From NCBI RefSeq assembly GCF_949628265.1, contig NC_088787.1, forward strand, positions 2,284,501 through 2,348,500: 64,000 bases of DNA, read 5' to 3'. Source of the stretch: Cloeon dipterum (taxonomy: Eukaryota > Arthropoda > Insecta > Ephemeroptera > Baetidae). Within the stretch, counting starts at the first letter, position 1. The number at the start of each line of letters is the position of its first letter. A program made the translations under genes and the position numbers. The notes under the pieces were generated by a model. The model was not told the origin of the DNA. It ran no database searches and saw only the letters and a program-made list of their open reading frames with translations. This document shows positions 1-15,624 of the stretch, piece after piece.

Positions 1-4171
<4,171 letters not shown>

Positions 4172-4339
4172 TTTTTTTTTAATCTTGTTCTTGTTGATTG
4201 ATGTATTTTTAAAAATATAAACAAAGTTATTTAATATTTCACCGCAAGACAATTTTGATTTTATCTCAGAGGTTCCCGTATAAAATGCAGAAAAATCAAC
4301 AATCGTAACAATTAACGTTCGGAATGCTTTGAGCAAATT

Positions 4340-5131
4340 TCATCGCCGCTTCTTCTCCTCGACGGCCCGGCGCACGTTGCTCAAGTGGATCGTCCAGAAG
4401 AACTCGATCACCCCCGAGAAAATCGGCCGGAACTAAAATAATATAAATTAATAATTTAAAATTATTAATTTAAAAAAAAACTAACAATTGGCGGAACGAA
4501 GTTGACGCCGTAAAACTGGAAAATGGACAGCGCGACCCAGTTGTCCTTCAGCAGCTTTTGGTAGGAGAGGAAAACCTGTTTACAGGCGGCACGATGTGAT
4601 TTACCCTGAAACATTATTAATAAATAAAAGCCCTTCGGTAAAAAATTGGTCTCACCTCGAAGATGGTAGTCATGTAGAGCCTGAGGAGCAGGTACAGTGG
4701 TGCAAACACGAGCCTCTCGACCAAAAACCTGAAGAATTTTCCGTGCAGCTGCTTGCCTTTGGACAAGGAGTCGAGCGCCCTGTAGAAATGATGGGGCACG
4801 GCGCCACCGAAAACGAGACTGCCGCAAAATATATCAAATCAGCCGGAAACAATTCGTGATCGATTCGCACCCAAAAAGCGTGGAGGCCATGGCCGAGTCC
4901 TTGTCGAAGGGTTTGCCCGCATTGTAGCAGCGCTGCGAGGTCGCGTTGCCCAGAAACAAGACCAGAGAACTGCAACGTAATGCCATGAAGCAAAATTCCG
5001 TCTCGGAATTATTTTACTTCTTACTTTGTGGCCGCCTGCGTCCTGACAGGGTTGAGCACCAGTTCCTGAATGTAGCCGCCGACGATCTCGAAGAGGAACG
5101 GCGCCACCTTGGACGCCTTCGACAGGGACAT
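4340..5131 (-). CDS. Mpv17/PMP22-family membrane protein (PXMP2-like)
   Basis: Five exons on the minus strand: 5131-5025, 4969-4871, 4818-4656, 4605-4486 and 4432-4340. They join in phase to 193 codons from ATG to TGA. The protein begins MSLSKASKVAP and carries family landmarks: GAVPHHFYRALD (the G-P-x-x-H-x-F/W-Y box), RLVFAPLYLLL, LKDNWVALSIFQFYGVNFVPP and IEFFWTIHLSN. That order and the length match the four-helix Mpv17/PMP22 proteins of the peroxisomal or inner mitochondrial membrane, thought to form small-solute pores. PXMP2 resembles it best from memory, but the subfamily is not certain. It converges with hobbit at its 3' end, only 168 bp apart. CCAAT boxes lie upstream at about 5230-5285. 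Confidence 0.85.
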
Positions 5132-5159
5132 GATTAGTTTTTAATATCACAAAAAGCAG

Positions 5160-5310
5160 AAAAGAGTGAAAAAATCGGCACTGTCAAGTTCGCATCGGCA
5201 ATAAACAACACATAGAGAGGAATGGCGAGCGCTGATTGGCCCGCTCAGCCCGCTGGATTTGCTGCGCCGCTCCCATTGGTCCGTTTCAACCCAGATCGGC
5301 GCCAAAGGCA
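5160..5310 (-). promoter_or_regulatory. Probable promoter of the Mpv17-family gene
   Basis: The 150 bp upstream of the start codon are GC-richer than their surroundings and contain two CCAAT boxes read on the minus strand: GGGCCAATCAGCG near 5230-5243 and GGACCAATGGGAG near 5271-5283. No TATA box stands out. Position and motif only; no start-site evidence. Confidence 0.4.
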
Positions 5311-5458
5311 GGCTTGGCTTAATCATTGACTTGACGACCGCCAGATTTTTATTCTTGACATTTTCCGGCCCTATCGCTCATGTACTGATAAGATTTCGAT
5401 ACAGATTTGCCATTTTAGTTAAAATCCAGCCTTGAAAATTGCTGATACGAGCTGCAGG

Positions 5459-5643
5459 CTCATAAAGAGAGGTTGTGCTCTTTGCCCGCGACGACTGCTC
5501 TGAAAGTACTGTATAAGTGTAAGATAAGGAGTAGTAGAGTATCAGCTCTCTGACGCCATTGTCGCCTGGTAGTATCTACTCTCCTTTCCTTACACTCTAA
5601 TGGGGGAGCGGTCGTCGGGTGCAAAGAGAACCTCTCTTTAGAG
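5459..5643. mobile_element. Fold-back (MITE-like) palindrome, 185 bp
   Basis: The left arm (AAAGAGAGGTTGTGCTCTTT, then GCCCGCGACGACTGCTC) is matched by its reverse complement at the right end (GAGCGGTCGTCGGGTGCAAA, then GAGAACCTCTCTTT). Inner segments pair as well (AGTGTAAGATAAGGAG with CTCCTTTCCTTACACT), so nearly the whole element can fold. No ORF. Target-site duplication not resolved. Confidence 0.75.
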
Positions 5644-6468
5644 TGATTTGATTGGTCGCCGCGCTGCTTTGCTAAAAAAATATGACTTGACGCATGCGCA
5701 GTTCCCTTGCAAGCTCGAAAAATCATATCAGCGAAGGATTCCTTGGGGTCCTAGTGTCAGAGGGGTTAATTTAGCCTCAATTATTTGTTTTACAAACGCA
5801 ACGGGTCTAATCGGCACTTGTTTTGGCGCCAATTTAGGAAATTCTTTTAAAATGTGATATTTTTGACGCTGTGGACAGGCAAATCGTTCCAATTTTGCGA
5901 GTTTTAAATAAAACAATTTTATTTCAAAAATTTTTTCTCTTTATTTTGGTGTCATTTTAAATTTCTAGCGATTCCTGCTGTCTTTTATTTATTTCCTTTG
6001 TCATATATTGCTTCCATGGTTATTGACTTGTACTTTGAATAGTTTAAAAAGGTACATACATTTATATAGTACATGTTCTTTGATATATAAACATCTTCAG
6101 ATGTTGGTTCGACACGCAAATAGTGGCAAGAGCATAGTTGTAAAAAAAGAAATCACAATATAAGTAGGTTGGTAATCAATAAATTAACTCGATAAAAATG
6201 CTACACAAGTTGTAAAACAAAAATTCAAAAAGAGAGAGAGAGAAAAAAATTAAGAATAGGGTCCTGCTGATCACGAATTAAATCCAAGAAATGGAAATTT
6301 TTTTAAGTAGAGAAACACGTTAAGTACGAGAAGAGTTAAGAGTAGCAACGAGAGAGAACAAAAATATTAAATGCCGATGCGCGGAGTATAGTAAAATATT
6401 GCGGAACACATTTATGATTTGTGACGCACGCACACGCGGGAAAATCGTTCGTTCGTGTCGCGTGTCGG
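5644..6468. other. Intergenic / probable Orai 3' UTR
   Basis: AT-rich stretch between the fold-back element and the Orai stop codon, with a short GA microsatellite at about 6229-6242. Part of it is probably Orai 3' UTR on the minus strand. I see no other gene. Confidence 0.4.
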
Positions 6469-9441
6469 TCAGACAATTTGCACGTTGTAGTTTCCGTTGT
6501 TAGTCCGGTTGGTCTCGATGTCCTCCTCGTCCATGCGCTGCTTGAGCGCCTCGAGCTCGCGGATGCCGCTGGCCGTCACCTCGTACTTGTGCGTCACCAG
6601 CGACCGGTAGAAATGCAGTGCAAAGATCATGAACAAAAACACCACGGGGATCAGCACTATGCACGCAGACCACGCCGCCATCTCTGAATAATCGTAGAAC
6701 TTCACCTGTGGACATGAGTTGAAGTCAAAATTGAGCTCGAACTCAAGACGGAGCTCAGCAACTCAAGAAAGAGCTCAGATGATTAAGGTTGGGAACTCAG
6801 AACAGAGCTCAGGAGCTCAGTAACGAACTCAGGAGCTCAGAACGGAGCGGAGCTCAGGACGGAGCTCAGGATCTCAAATCTCAAGCTCAGGATAGAGCTC
6901 AAGATGAAGCTTAAATGCTCAGAATGGAGCTCAGCAACTCAGAACGGAGCTCAAGCTTATGAACTCAGAATGGAGCTCAGGAGTTCAGGCTCATAACGGA
7001 GCTCAAGCTCAGGATGAAGTTAAGATGCTTAGAATAGATCTCAGCAGCTAAGAACGGAGCTCAAGCTCATGAACTCAGAATGGAGCTCAGGAGTTCAAGC
7101 TCAGAACGAAAATAAGGAGCTTAAGCTCAGGACGGAGCTCAATTAAAAGGTTGAGCTCATGTATTATTGGAATGATTAATAGATGAAGTCTTAGAATTAT
7201 TTTTTGAGCTCACTCTAGACCTCCATTGAGTTCGAACTCAAGATTAAAGGGAGAGGTAAAAAAACTACATATTTTGAATTAAATTGAACGTTTTGAGCTC
7301 ACAATCAGTGCTGAGTGCTGAACTCCAAATTTAGTTGAACTCACCCAACACAAGATGGCGATTTCGATGAGGAAGAGCAGCAGGCCGAGCAGGGTGGAAA
7401 ATCCCCAGGCGACCTCGATGTACCAGTGGAGACGCTCGTGCGGCGACTCGTGGACCAGGTTGGCGTTGTGCACGTTGCACACGGCCTCCACGTTGGGCAG
7501 TATGCACGTGGAAATCATCAGCGCCATCATGTGCACGGCCACCAGCAGGGTTGTGCACACGGCGAACGCCACCAGCATCGCCTCAGGCACCTTCGACTCG
7601 GTGCTCTTGTTCAGCTGAACCTCCACCATCGCCACCTTCAAAGCAAAAAATGTCCGTTGAACTCAATAACCGTGAGAAATTAACCTGAAATTTGACACAC
7701 GTGAGGTTTGAATTTAATATAGAGCCCTGGAGCTCATTGAATTAGTTACAAAAGGTAGGATATTTCAATTAAAATCAAGACTTGAGCTCGTGGGACCTCA
7801 AGAATTAAGGTTGAAGTTCCACTGAGTTCATGCTTGAGATCTGAACTCAGAGGAAATCTGCAGTTTTGAAGGAGCTCCAATGAAAATTATCTCAAAAACC
7901 GTAAAAAGTTGTGTTTAACCAATTTAGAAAATTAAGTAAACTCAAGTCTTGAGCTCACAGGACTTCATGAGCTCTGGCCAATCTAAAAAAGGTGTAAAAT
8001 GTTCCACGATATGGTTTATTGAGTGCTACAAAGGTAAGACTGTTTAAATAGGACATTTCGGCTTGAGCTCCATATGACTTTTGACCTCGAACTCAATCGA
8101 AATTGGAGCTCAGGCTGAAAATCAACGACTTAACAATTTTAAAGCGCAGTTAAGATGATATAAATGATTTTTCAGAGCATTTTACAACCAGAACTCAATG
8201 TTATCCATGATTTGAGCTCAAAATCCTTTAAGAGCTCATTTAAATTCCAAGCCTTTCGACAAAGTAACATATTTCAGAGTTTAAATAGGGATAAAAGCCT
8301 CACTAAATGCCACGGAATTGAACTCTGAAGACTTTGGACCTCGATGAGCTCGGTAAAATTTCAGGAGGTCCGAGGTCCTTGCCTTTTTCCTCAAATAAAC
8401 CAGCTAAAAAATTATTAAATCGAGACTTACCATGGCGAAGCCTGAGAGGAGAGCCGACGTCTTGCTGGAAGCCTTGAGTTTTGCCCTGCTCAGCTGGAGT
8501 TTGCGCCACGACAGCTGCATCGGCGTGTTCAGCCCGTCGCCGACCTGCGACATCCTGGCCTGCGAAGAGAATTCTTCAGGTCGCGGAATCAGGGTGAGCA
8601 CAGGGCACACGCAAGCGAGCGAGCGAGGGAGCGACGCAAAAGGGATTCGAGAGTGAGAGGGAGCAGAAAGCGGCAGCGAGCGAGCGGAGCGAGAAAAGCG
8701 ATCGAGCGCGGCACCTACCCTTTCTCAGCTGTGCGGCTGCAGCGGAGATGAGACTTAGTGGAATGTGGACAGCCTGCCAAATAAACCAGTGCCAATCCGA
8801 ACACCGAGAGCAGAAACTCGCCGACAAATCTCGCTCTTGCAAAACAACCAAAAAGTGGGCAAAATAAAAAAGAGGAGGAAATTAAAGAAAATAAATTATA
8901 GAGAGAGAGAGAGGAAGAGGAAGCTTAGTATCTACAATATTAATTGTATACAGAGAGCAGTGCAGTTATTGCGAGTCGAGTGAGTCAATCGTGCGGTTAG
9001 GAAGTGGAAAGGAGATAATTGGGCGCGAGCCCAATCGACGCGCCTTGCAGCTTTCTTGCTAATTTCGGTGGACAATCGCAAGCCAAGTTTCTTTCTTTCT
9101 TTCAACTGTTCAAAACAAGCTAACCAAAGAAAAATGTCCCAATTCGAGAGGAAACTAAAAAAAGAAGCGCCATCTGACTACGATTCACCCAACCCCAAAA
9201 AACAAACTCCGGTCGGAGGAAGGGGGCAATGTGAGGTTGTTTCGAGCAGGGGTCGAGCAGAGTCGGCGGCCGGGGGGCGAAAAAGTACCTTCGGAGCGGG
9301 AGCAAGAAGCTGTGGCGATACCTGAGTGAGCCTCCGCGATGTCCAGTAGACGTCTCCCAGCGCCTGCGTGTCGGTTATCGTGCTCGACGGCGCCGTCGGG
9401 AACAAGGTCGCTCGTGCTGATCCGCCCGACCACGTGGACAT
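6469..9441 (-). CDS. Orai: Orai calcium release-activated calcium channel
   Basis: Minus-strand exons 9441-9322 (candidate N-terminal exon), 8559-8431, 7635-7345 and 6705-6469 join in phase to 258 codons and stop at 6469-6471. The channel is unmistakable: [16 protein letters not shown] (TM1 approach), [16 protein letters not shown] with the pore glutamate in [25 protein letters not shown] (TM2), [20 protein letters not shown] (loop and TM3), [17 protein letters not shown] (TM4) and [18 protein letters not shown] (C-terminal STIM-contact helix). Orai forms the plasma-membrane hexamer opened by STIM after ER calcium depletion. The first exon is inferred from a phase-0 splice joining LTQ to ARMSQVGD. 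A shorter isoform can start at MSQVGD (ATG at 8553). Introns are packed with GAGCTC words and the 5' flank with a 288-bp satellite. Confidence 0.92.
6706..8430 (-). repeat. GAGCTC-word arrays in Orai introns
   Basis: The introns 7344-6706 and 8430-7636 contain well over twenty copies of GAGCTC, mostly within GGAGCTCAG or GAACTCAGAACGGAGCTC. They are densest at 6730-7150 and thinner toward 8340. The hexamer is its own reverse complement, so strand is undefined. The intervening exon lacks the array. Confidence 0.8.
8600..8860 (-). promoter_or_regulatory. Possible internal promoter / alternative first exon of Orai
   Basis: GC-rich stretch with repeated GCGAGCGAGCGAG-type words. On the minus strand a donor-like AGAAAGG|GTAGGTG lies at about 8720, upstream of the acceptor before ARMSQVGD. 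This could be an alternative 5' exon feeding the short isoform that starts at MSQVGD. Inference from splice-like words only. Confidence 0.3.
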
Positions 9442-9519
9442 TGGGCTTCGCCGACAAAACGGCTTACACACAAACCTACAATGAGGAAAATGCATGCCAA
9501 TATTAAAAAATGCACTGTA

Positions 9520-10720
9520 AAAAATTAAAATTGGGAGAGAAGGATGATTTCAACAGCCAGCCGTCAGTTTTGGACAACTAGCCGTAAAATTTGGACAACC
9601 AGACAGCAGTAAAATTTGGAAATTCTGAATTTTTCAATGGAAGAAGCAATTTTTTATCAACCAGCCGTAAAATGTGGACAGCCAGCCGCAATTTTGGACA
9701 TCCAGCCGTACGTTATGACAACTAGACAACATTTTAAATGGAAATGGCCATTTCTATGATCAGCTAGCCGAAATTTCTGGATAGCCAGCCGTAAAATTTG
9801 GACAGCCAGCCGTTAATTTGGACACTTTTGCCAAATAGGCAGAATTTTGAAGAGGCTCGACAACTTTTTAAATGGAAATGACCATTTTTTTAGCAGCCAG
9901 ACAAAATTTCTGGACAGTCAGCCGTAAAATTTGGACATTCAGCCGCAATTTTGGACATCCAGCCGTAAGTTTGGACAGTTAAACGAAATTTTAAAGAGGC
10001 TAGACATCATTTTAAATGAAAAATATCCAAACTTGCGGCTGACTGTCCACATTTAATGGCTGGCTGTCCAGAAATTTGGACAGCCAGCCGTTAATTTGGA
10101 CATCTAGCCACACTTTTGACAAATAGGCAGAATTTTGAAGAGGCTAGACAACTTTTTAAATTGAAATGACCATTTTTTAGCAGCCAGACGAAATTTCTGG
10201 ACAGTCAGCCGTAAAATTTGGACATCTAGCCGCAATTTTAGACACCCAGCCGTAAGTCTGGACAACTAGACGAAATTTTAAAGAGGCTACCATCATTTTA
10301 AATGAAAAATATCCAAACTTGCGGCTGAGTGTCCACATTTTACGGCTGGCTGTCCAGAAATTTGGACAGCCAGCCGTTAATTTAGACATCCAGCCACACT
10401 TTTGCCGAATAGGCAGAATTTTGAAGATGCTAGACAACTTTTGAAATGGAAATGACCATTTTTTTAGCAGCTAAACGAAATTTTGGAACAGTCAGCCGTA
10501 AAATTTGGACAGTCAGCCGCAATTTGGGACATCCAGCCGTAAGTCTGGACAACTAGTCGAAGTTTTAAAGAGACTAGACATAATTTTAAATGAAAAATTT
10601 CCAAACTTCTGGATGATTGTCCACATTTTCCGGCTGGCTGTCCAGAAATTTGGACAGCCAGCCGTTAATTTGGACATCCAGCCGCGTCTTTAGCTGACTA
10701 GTCGATATATTAGACAGCTA
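9520..10720. repeat. ~288-bp tandem satellite (GGACA/CAGCCG), about three to four units
   Basis: AATAGGCAGAATTTTGAAGA recurs near 9834, 10122 and 10409, giving a period of about 288 bp. Each unit is built of shorter pieces of the type GACAGCCAGCCGTAAAATTT and GGACATCCAGCCGTAAG, and contains an internal hairpin where GGCTGGCTGTCCAG faces TTTGGACAGCCAGCC. Looser copies run on to about 10970. It lies directly 5' of the candidate Orai first exon. No ORF of note. Confidence 0.85.
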
Positions 10721-10989
10721 TTTTGACCGGAGGGCTTTTAATTTGGACATATATAGCCGAAATTCGTGGACATCCAGCCAATAAATTGGACAACTAGCCG
10801 TAATATTAGACAATTCGGACGGACATGGCGTTAAAATAAAATAGAACCATCAGGTAAAATCTGGAAGCCAGATTGGTCGCAAATTTGAGACGTCACTTGG
10901 CTCCAAATCGGGACGGGCCGACTGTCCCAAACTCACCCACCAGCCTTGAAATAAATTTGGACGGCAGCCCATAAATTTCGAGCATTGGC

Positions 10990-12195
10990 GTAATTAAAAC
11001 AACGAGAGAAAGAGAAGAGCAGATAAGACGTGAATGGGGTCAGCCCCGCGAGTGGTGAAAACAAAGCTCGGCGCCTCGCACACAGAATCGCGAGAGTGTG
11101 ATGTAATGCACCGCGACCTTGCCTCCTTTTTTTTCCTTTTTGTTATTCGATCATGTACCGATCGAGCTGCGGCACACCTGTTTGCGAACGTGCCACAAGG
11201 CACAAAACCACAACCAATCACGCAGAAATAATTTAAATCAAATTATACAACGCAAAAACAACCTTTGAGATAACCTCTAAGCCCGAAACTCACGAGAGAG
11301 ACGAGAGCAGAGGCCCGGGACCACCCCGGACGCGTCTCGCACGGTTATTCGAGCAGAATCGCGCAAAAACACGCGCAGCCGTGTGTATTTATTTTTGCCA
11401 GCGGCAGTAAATAATCGCTGGCACGACAATAAAGCCATTGGGTCGCCGTCCGTGTGGCGTCGTCCGAGTGCGAGTGCGAAACCCACCTTTTCCGCTTCGA
11501 ATGCGGCGACCCGCCGACGCCCCCGCCCACCCCTCGCCTCCGCCGCGCGTTTTCACACCTGAGTCAAAGAAGCTCACCTCTTTCTTGACAGCTGACGCGC
11601 ACCGTGTGTGTGTGATCTCTTGAAAAACACACGCCTCCGCACTCGGCTCTTATTTCTCTTCTCTGGATGAGGAATTGGGTGTCAGAATGACACATAAGGG
11701 GGCGTGCCTCGTCATATGTTTTTCTCGGTGAAAACATCAAGTTCTTGAGATAACCGGTTATGGAAGAATTTTAAAAACGCCGCAAATCTAGTTAAAATAT
11801 TGTGATTCTTTAAGTTAAGTCAGAAATAGCTTTCATTTTATCAAAGAATTTTAATTAAACTTAAGTTTTTCAAGGAATAAGCCGTAAAACCCGTTAAGAA
11901 AACCGGTTTCCCCCACCACAACCGGTATTGGAGAACTATTTGATTGTTTTGCGTCTCCAGACTTAATAGCCAATAGGAGACACGAATTTTTTAAATGAAG
12001 AATTTGACAATCCCGACCCTACGAATGCATCCTTAAAATTCGCGGGCTTTATTATTTTCTTTAGCCGCATCTCCCAAGAATGATTTCTAATGCCACGCCC
12101 CTATTCTGCATCCCGTTGATAATAAAATCGGAAGAAGAGTGACTAATAATTCGTTTACATATTTCGGAGTGAAAATTGTGAATTCGGGCTGAGAA
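10990..12195. promoter_or_regulatory. Intergenic region between Orai and Rabex-5, likely divergent promoter zone
   Basis: From about 11030 to 11660 the base composition becomes CpG-rich (CGCGAG, GCGCC, CGTGTGTGTG), then AT-rich to the Rabex-5 start at 12196. Orai reads left and Rabex-5 reads right, so both promoters should lie here. No core motif is clear enough to place a start site, and ORFs here resemble no known protein. Confidence 0.4.
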
Positions 12196-15100
12196 ATGCA
12201 ATCGGCGGCGAGGGGGCCGTCGCCGCGCGTGAGCGAGGCCGAGCTCAAGTGCAAGAACGACGAGTGCGAGTTCTACGGGAACGCGCAGTGGGGCGGCTAC
12301 TGCTCCAAGTGCCGGAAAATCGTGGCGAGCAGGGCGGCGAAAAGCGAGTCGCGCCTCCGACATCAGCATGACTCATTCTCGGGCCACGACAGGTAGACAA
12401 CAAAAATATTTTGAGCCATTGTTTGCTAATCACTGGGTCGGACGACATGTTTCTGAGGAGCAGAAGCGGCGCCTCGTACTCTTCGAGCGGGTTTTCTCGC
12501 TTCGAGGAAAAGCGCCGCCAGCAGACGGAGAAGAAACCCAAGATGAACGTCTTCAAGAAGTCGCCCAGCCCCAAAGGTACGCGATTTCAACTCTTGACAG
12601 ATGTTAAATAATAATTTTCATAATTTTTTCCCAGAACCAGCGTCGTGCATCACGCTGGCGGCCTCCGAACTGGAGCAGCTCAAGCAGGAAAACGCGTCCT
12701 TCTTCAGGACGATCGACCAGCACGTCGAGAAGGATATTGCGGCCACCTGCAGGTCGCACGTAGACAAAATCGCCGCGGTTGCCGAACTCAAGTCGGTCGA
12801 CGAGCTCGAAAAGCAGATTCAACAGGTCTACAAACTGCTCGTGAACAAAATGGATGCGTTTAAAATTTATTCCAGTGAGTTTGATTAAATATTTAAATTG
12901 GAAACACCGAGAATTAATTGATATTTGAAGGACTGTCGACCGAGGAGAAGGACCAGTGCCTCATTTACGCGGAAAATTACATCATGACGTGTTTGTACAC
13001 GAGTCTCTTCTGTCCGCCAACCACTGAGGACGAGAACAAAGACCTAATCATCCAGAATAGGTAAACATGACTGTTCTTTTTAAGTATTTCCTCACTGTCC
13101 GAGCGTTCTTGCTTTAAAATTTCATAAAAAGATAAAGGATTATGTGGTGTAATCAAACAAACTTGTTGATGGTGACATAATACAATCTAAATTATTTTAT
13201 TAAGTCAACATTTGTTAGCTAAACAATTTAAAAATGTGAGTGACGTCTTTATTAAACTCTCCACAGCGAAATAAATGTATTAAAACGAGCTAAAAAACCT
13301 TAGTAATTAGTGCGTTAATTGCTTAAATGACTACTGCGCATGCGCAAGAGAGCGCGTGGTTGAGTACTGTGATTCTGGCGCATGCGCAGAAGAATTTTTG
13401 GCTCCAAACGTACTTTTTATTTGCATTGCGCATGCGCAGAATACGTTTCGAGTGTTAAAGAATGAAAATTCATTCTTAAGCACATGCGCAGAATTATTTC
13501 CAAGCATTTTCCGCATGCGCAGAAATATTTTCAAGCATATTCCGCATGCGCAGAATTATTTCCAAGCATTTTCCGCATGCGCAGAATTATTTTCAAGCAT
13601 ATTCCGCATGCGCAGAATTATTTCCAAGCATTTTCCGCATGCGCAGAATTACTTACAAGCAAATTCCGCATGCGCAGAATTATTTTCAAGCATTTTCCGC
13701 ATGCGCAGAATTATTTCCAAGCATTTCCGCATGCGCAGAATTATTTCCAAGCATTTCCGCATGCGCAGAATTATTTCCAAGCATTTTCCGCATGCGCAGA
13801 ATTATTTTCAATCATTTTCCGCACGCTCCGTTGTCAAATCTAATTTCCGAACCGATTTCTGTCCAGGATTCGGCAGCTGAGTTGGGTGAACGCGGAGCAC
13901 CTGGAGTGCAAGATCAGCGAGACGGAGCCGGAAGTGCGCGAGCTGGTGTACTCTGCCATCACGGAGATCCTGAGCATGGACTCTGCTCGCGCGCCCAACG
14001 AAAAGCTGAGCTGCGTGGTTCGCTGCTGCGGGGCCATCTTCCGACTGCTGCAGGTGGCCCAGGGTGGGCCCGCCTCGGCCGACGACTTCCTTCCCGCGCT
14101 AATTTTCGTGACGCTAAAGGCCAATCCGCCGCGCCTCAAGAGCAACATCAACTACATCTCGCGCTTCTGCAACGAGAATCGGCTCGTTTCCGGCGAGGCT
14201 GCTTATTACTTCACAAATTTGGTCGGTTTTATGAGAAATTAAGGAAATTAAATAATTAATTAATTGGAATTTTAGTGCGGCGCCGTGTCGTTTATTGAGA
14301 GCATCGGCGCCAAGTCGGTGAACCTGCCGAACGATGAGTTCGACCAGTACATGTCCGGAAAGGTGGTGCCCGTCAGCACCTGGGACAGCGCCCTTCTCAT
14401 GTGCGAGGTGTGAATTATTAAAAAACAGGAGAAAAAGAAATTTAATTTAATTCCGTAGAGCATGCGGGTGATTAACGAGCAGCTGACCACTTTGGAAGAC
14501 TTGGAGAAGAGGAACGGAAACACGCTTTCCACCGCTAGTCTGCTCCACCAGGAAATTCTTGCATTCCAGGTGAGTTTTTTTTTAATTCTTTTGAGTCTGA
14601 TTATATTAAAATCTTTGTTTCAGGACGATATTTGCAGTAAATTGGACGCACTTGTCGAACAGGCGCCGCTAATTTTGCGTCCGATCAAGGAGCCGACGGA
14701 ACTGGACAGCGAGAATCCTCTCACCGAGTCTCTGCCACCTCCGATCGTTCCACAGGTAAAGTTTTACCCTTCCAAATGTCACTCCTGAGACCATTATAAT
14801 AGTGATAAATTCAACCCTGGCGTCAGAGTAGCCTTTAACGATGCTTGCCGAACTTTTTAATGGTTCGATATCGTTCGTGTCGCGGAAATTTGGCCATTTG
14901 TTGGCCCCACCCACTTTTATATTTGATCAGCTGACCTGTGTGGTCGATGTGGAGAATTTTAAAAGGGGGTGGGGCGAACGATCGGCCAAATTTCCGCGGC
15001 ACGAACGATATGCAAAATTATCACACCTTTGGAACGGCCAATTTTCTGAATATGACCCTTTCGAAGCCATCAGGGTGCTCAGGAAATGCCTTTAAGTGTT

Positions 15101-15624
15101 CATAAACTCCAATTTTTCTTTTAAAATCCCTGGATTTTATTTTTTTTCCAGGTATTAGGTCCGAGCGTGTCGCCAAAGCTGGATTTGGAGCCATTGTCGC
15201 CGCTAGAGGCACCGGCAGTGGCGGCGCCGTTTCCCCTGTCGCCGCCGTCCCCGTTATCGCCGCCGCCAGACATTTTGGCCGCCCAGCAGAGTCTGGAACT
15301 AGTCAGGGGACTAAACTACGACATCACCCTGCACGAGTCCAGCCCTGAAAACACCGATGCCGAGGACCAAGGGTGGGAAAGTCTTGAAATTAATTCGGTT
15401 GTGACAATTTTTTAAATGATTTTAGGCCTGGATCGTTGCTGGACTCGATGAACCTGTCTCCGACGAGTGGACAGCCGCTTCCTCTTCCGTCGCCACTGAC
15501 CCCAGAGGTGTCTCAGGGTGGCCAGAACTACCAGGGATTCTCCACGCAGGGTTGGAGCATTCAGAGCGTGACCTGTGCGACAGGAGCCGCGCCCGTTCCA
15601 GAGCCGAAAGACCAAAATCAGTAG
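12196..15624 (+). CDS. Rabex-5: Rabex-5 / RABGEF1, Rab5 guanine-nucleotide exchange factor
   Basis: Ten exons: 12196-12392, 12458-12576, 12635-12874, 12931-13060, 13867-14221, 14276-14407, 14459-14569, 14624-14755, 15152-15372 and 15426-15624; in-phase total 611 codons. The N-terminus holds an A20 zinc finger (Cys-x4-Cys-x11-Cys-x2-Cys, residues ~20-40), which in the family binds ubiquitin and has E3 activity. Then come [11 protein letters not shown], a helical bundle, and the VPS9 domain with [29 protein letters not shown] and [18 protein letters not shown]9 exchanges GDP for GTP on Rab5/Rab21 at early endosomes. The C-terminus is Pro/Ser-rich and low-complexity. The second exon's acceptor (64-bp intron) was chosen because it alone gives a plausible intron length and frame. 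Introns 4 and 8 carry repeats. Confidence 0.92.
13330..13835 (+). repeat. 31-bp tandem repeat containing GCATGCGCAG, Rabex-5 intron 4
   Basis: About ten head-to-tail copies of CCGCATGCGCAGAATTATTT, followed in each by (C/T)CAAGCATTTT, with period 30-31 bp between about 13510 and 13815. Four looser copies precede them at about 13336-13500. Because 31 is not a multiple of three and the unit has no stop, all three + frames stay open here. The core GCGCATGCGC resembles the NRF1/erect-wing recognition site. Confidence 0.9.
14866..15013. mobile_element. Short fold-back element in Rabex-5 intron 8
   Basis: GATATCGTTCGTGTCGCGGA on the left is matched on the right by the reverse complement, CCGCGGCACGAACGATATGC. 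Pairing continues inward through AATTTGGCC and GGCCCCACCC, so arms are about 55 bp around a ~40-bp loop. Non-coding, MITE-like. Confidence 0.7.

Noticed and set aside
12393-12415. Alternative acceptor giving a 23-bp intron in Rabex-5
   Set aside because: Too short to splice; the acceptor at 12457 gives a 64-bp intron with a TGCTAAT branch-like word and the correct frame.
13500-13820. CRISPR-like regular repeats
   Set aside because: Eukaryotic context, no unique spacers: the whole 31-bp unit repeats, so it is a minisatellite.
13356-14259. Long + strand open frames with repeated [13 protein letters not shown]-type peptides
   Set aside because: All three frames stay open because the 31-bp minisatellite lacks stops; the frames run from intron into the Rabex-5 exon in the wrong phase.
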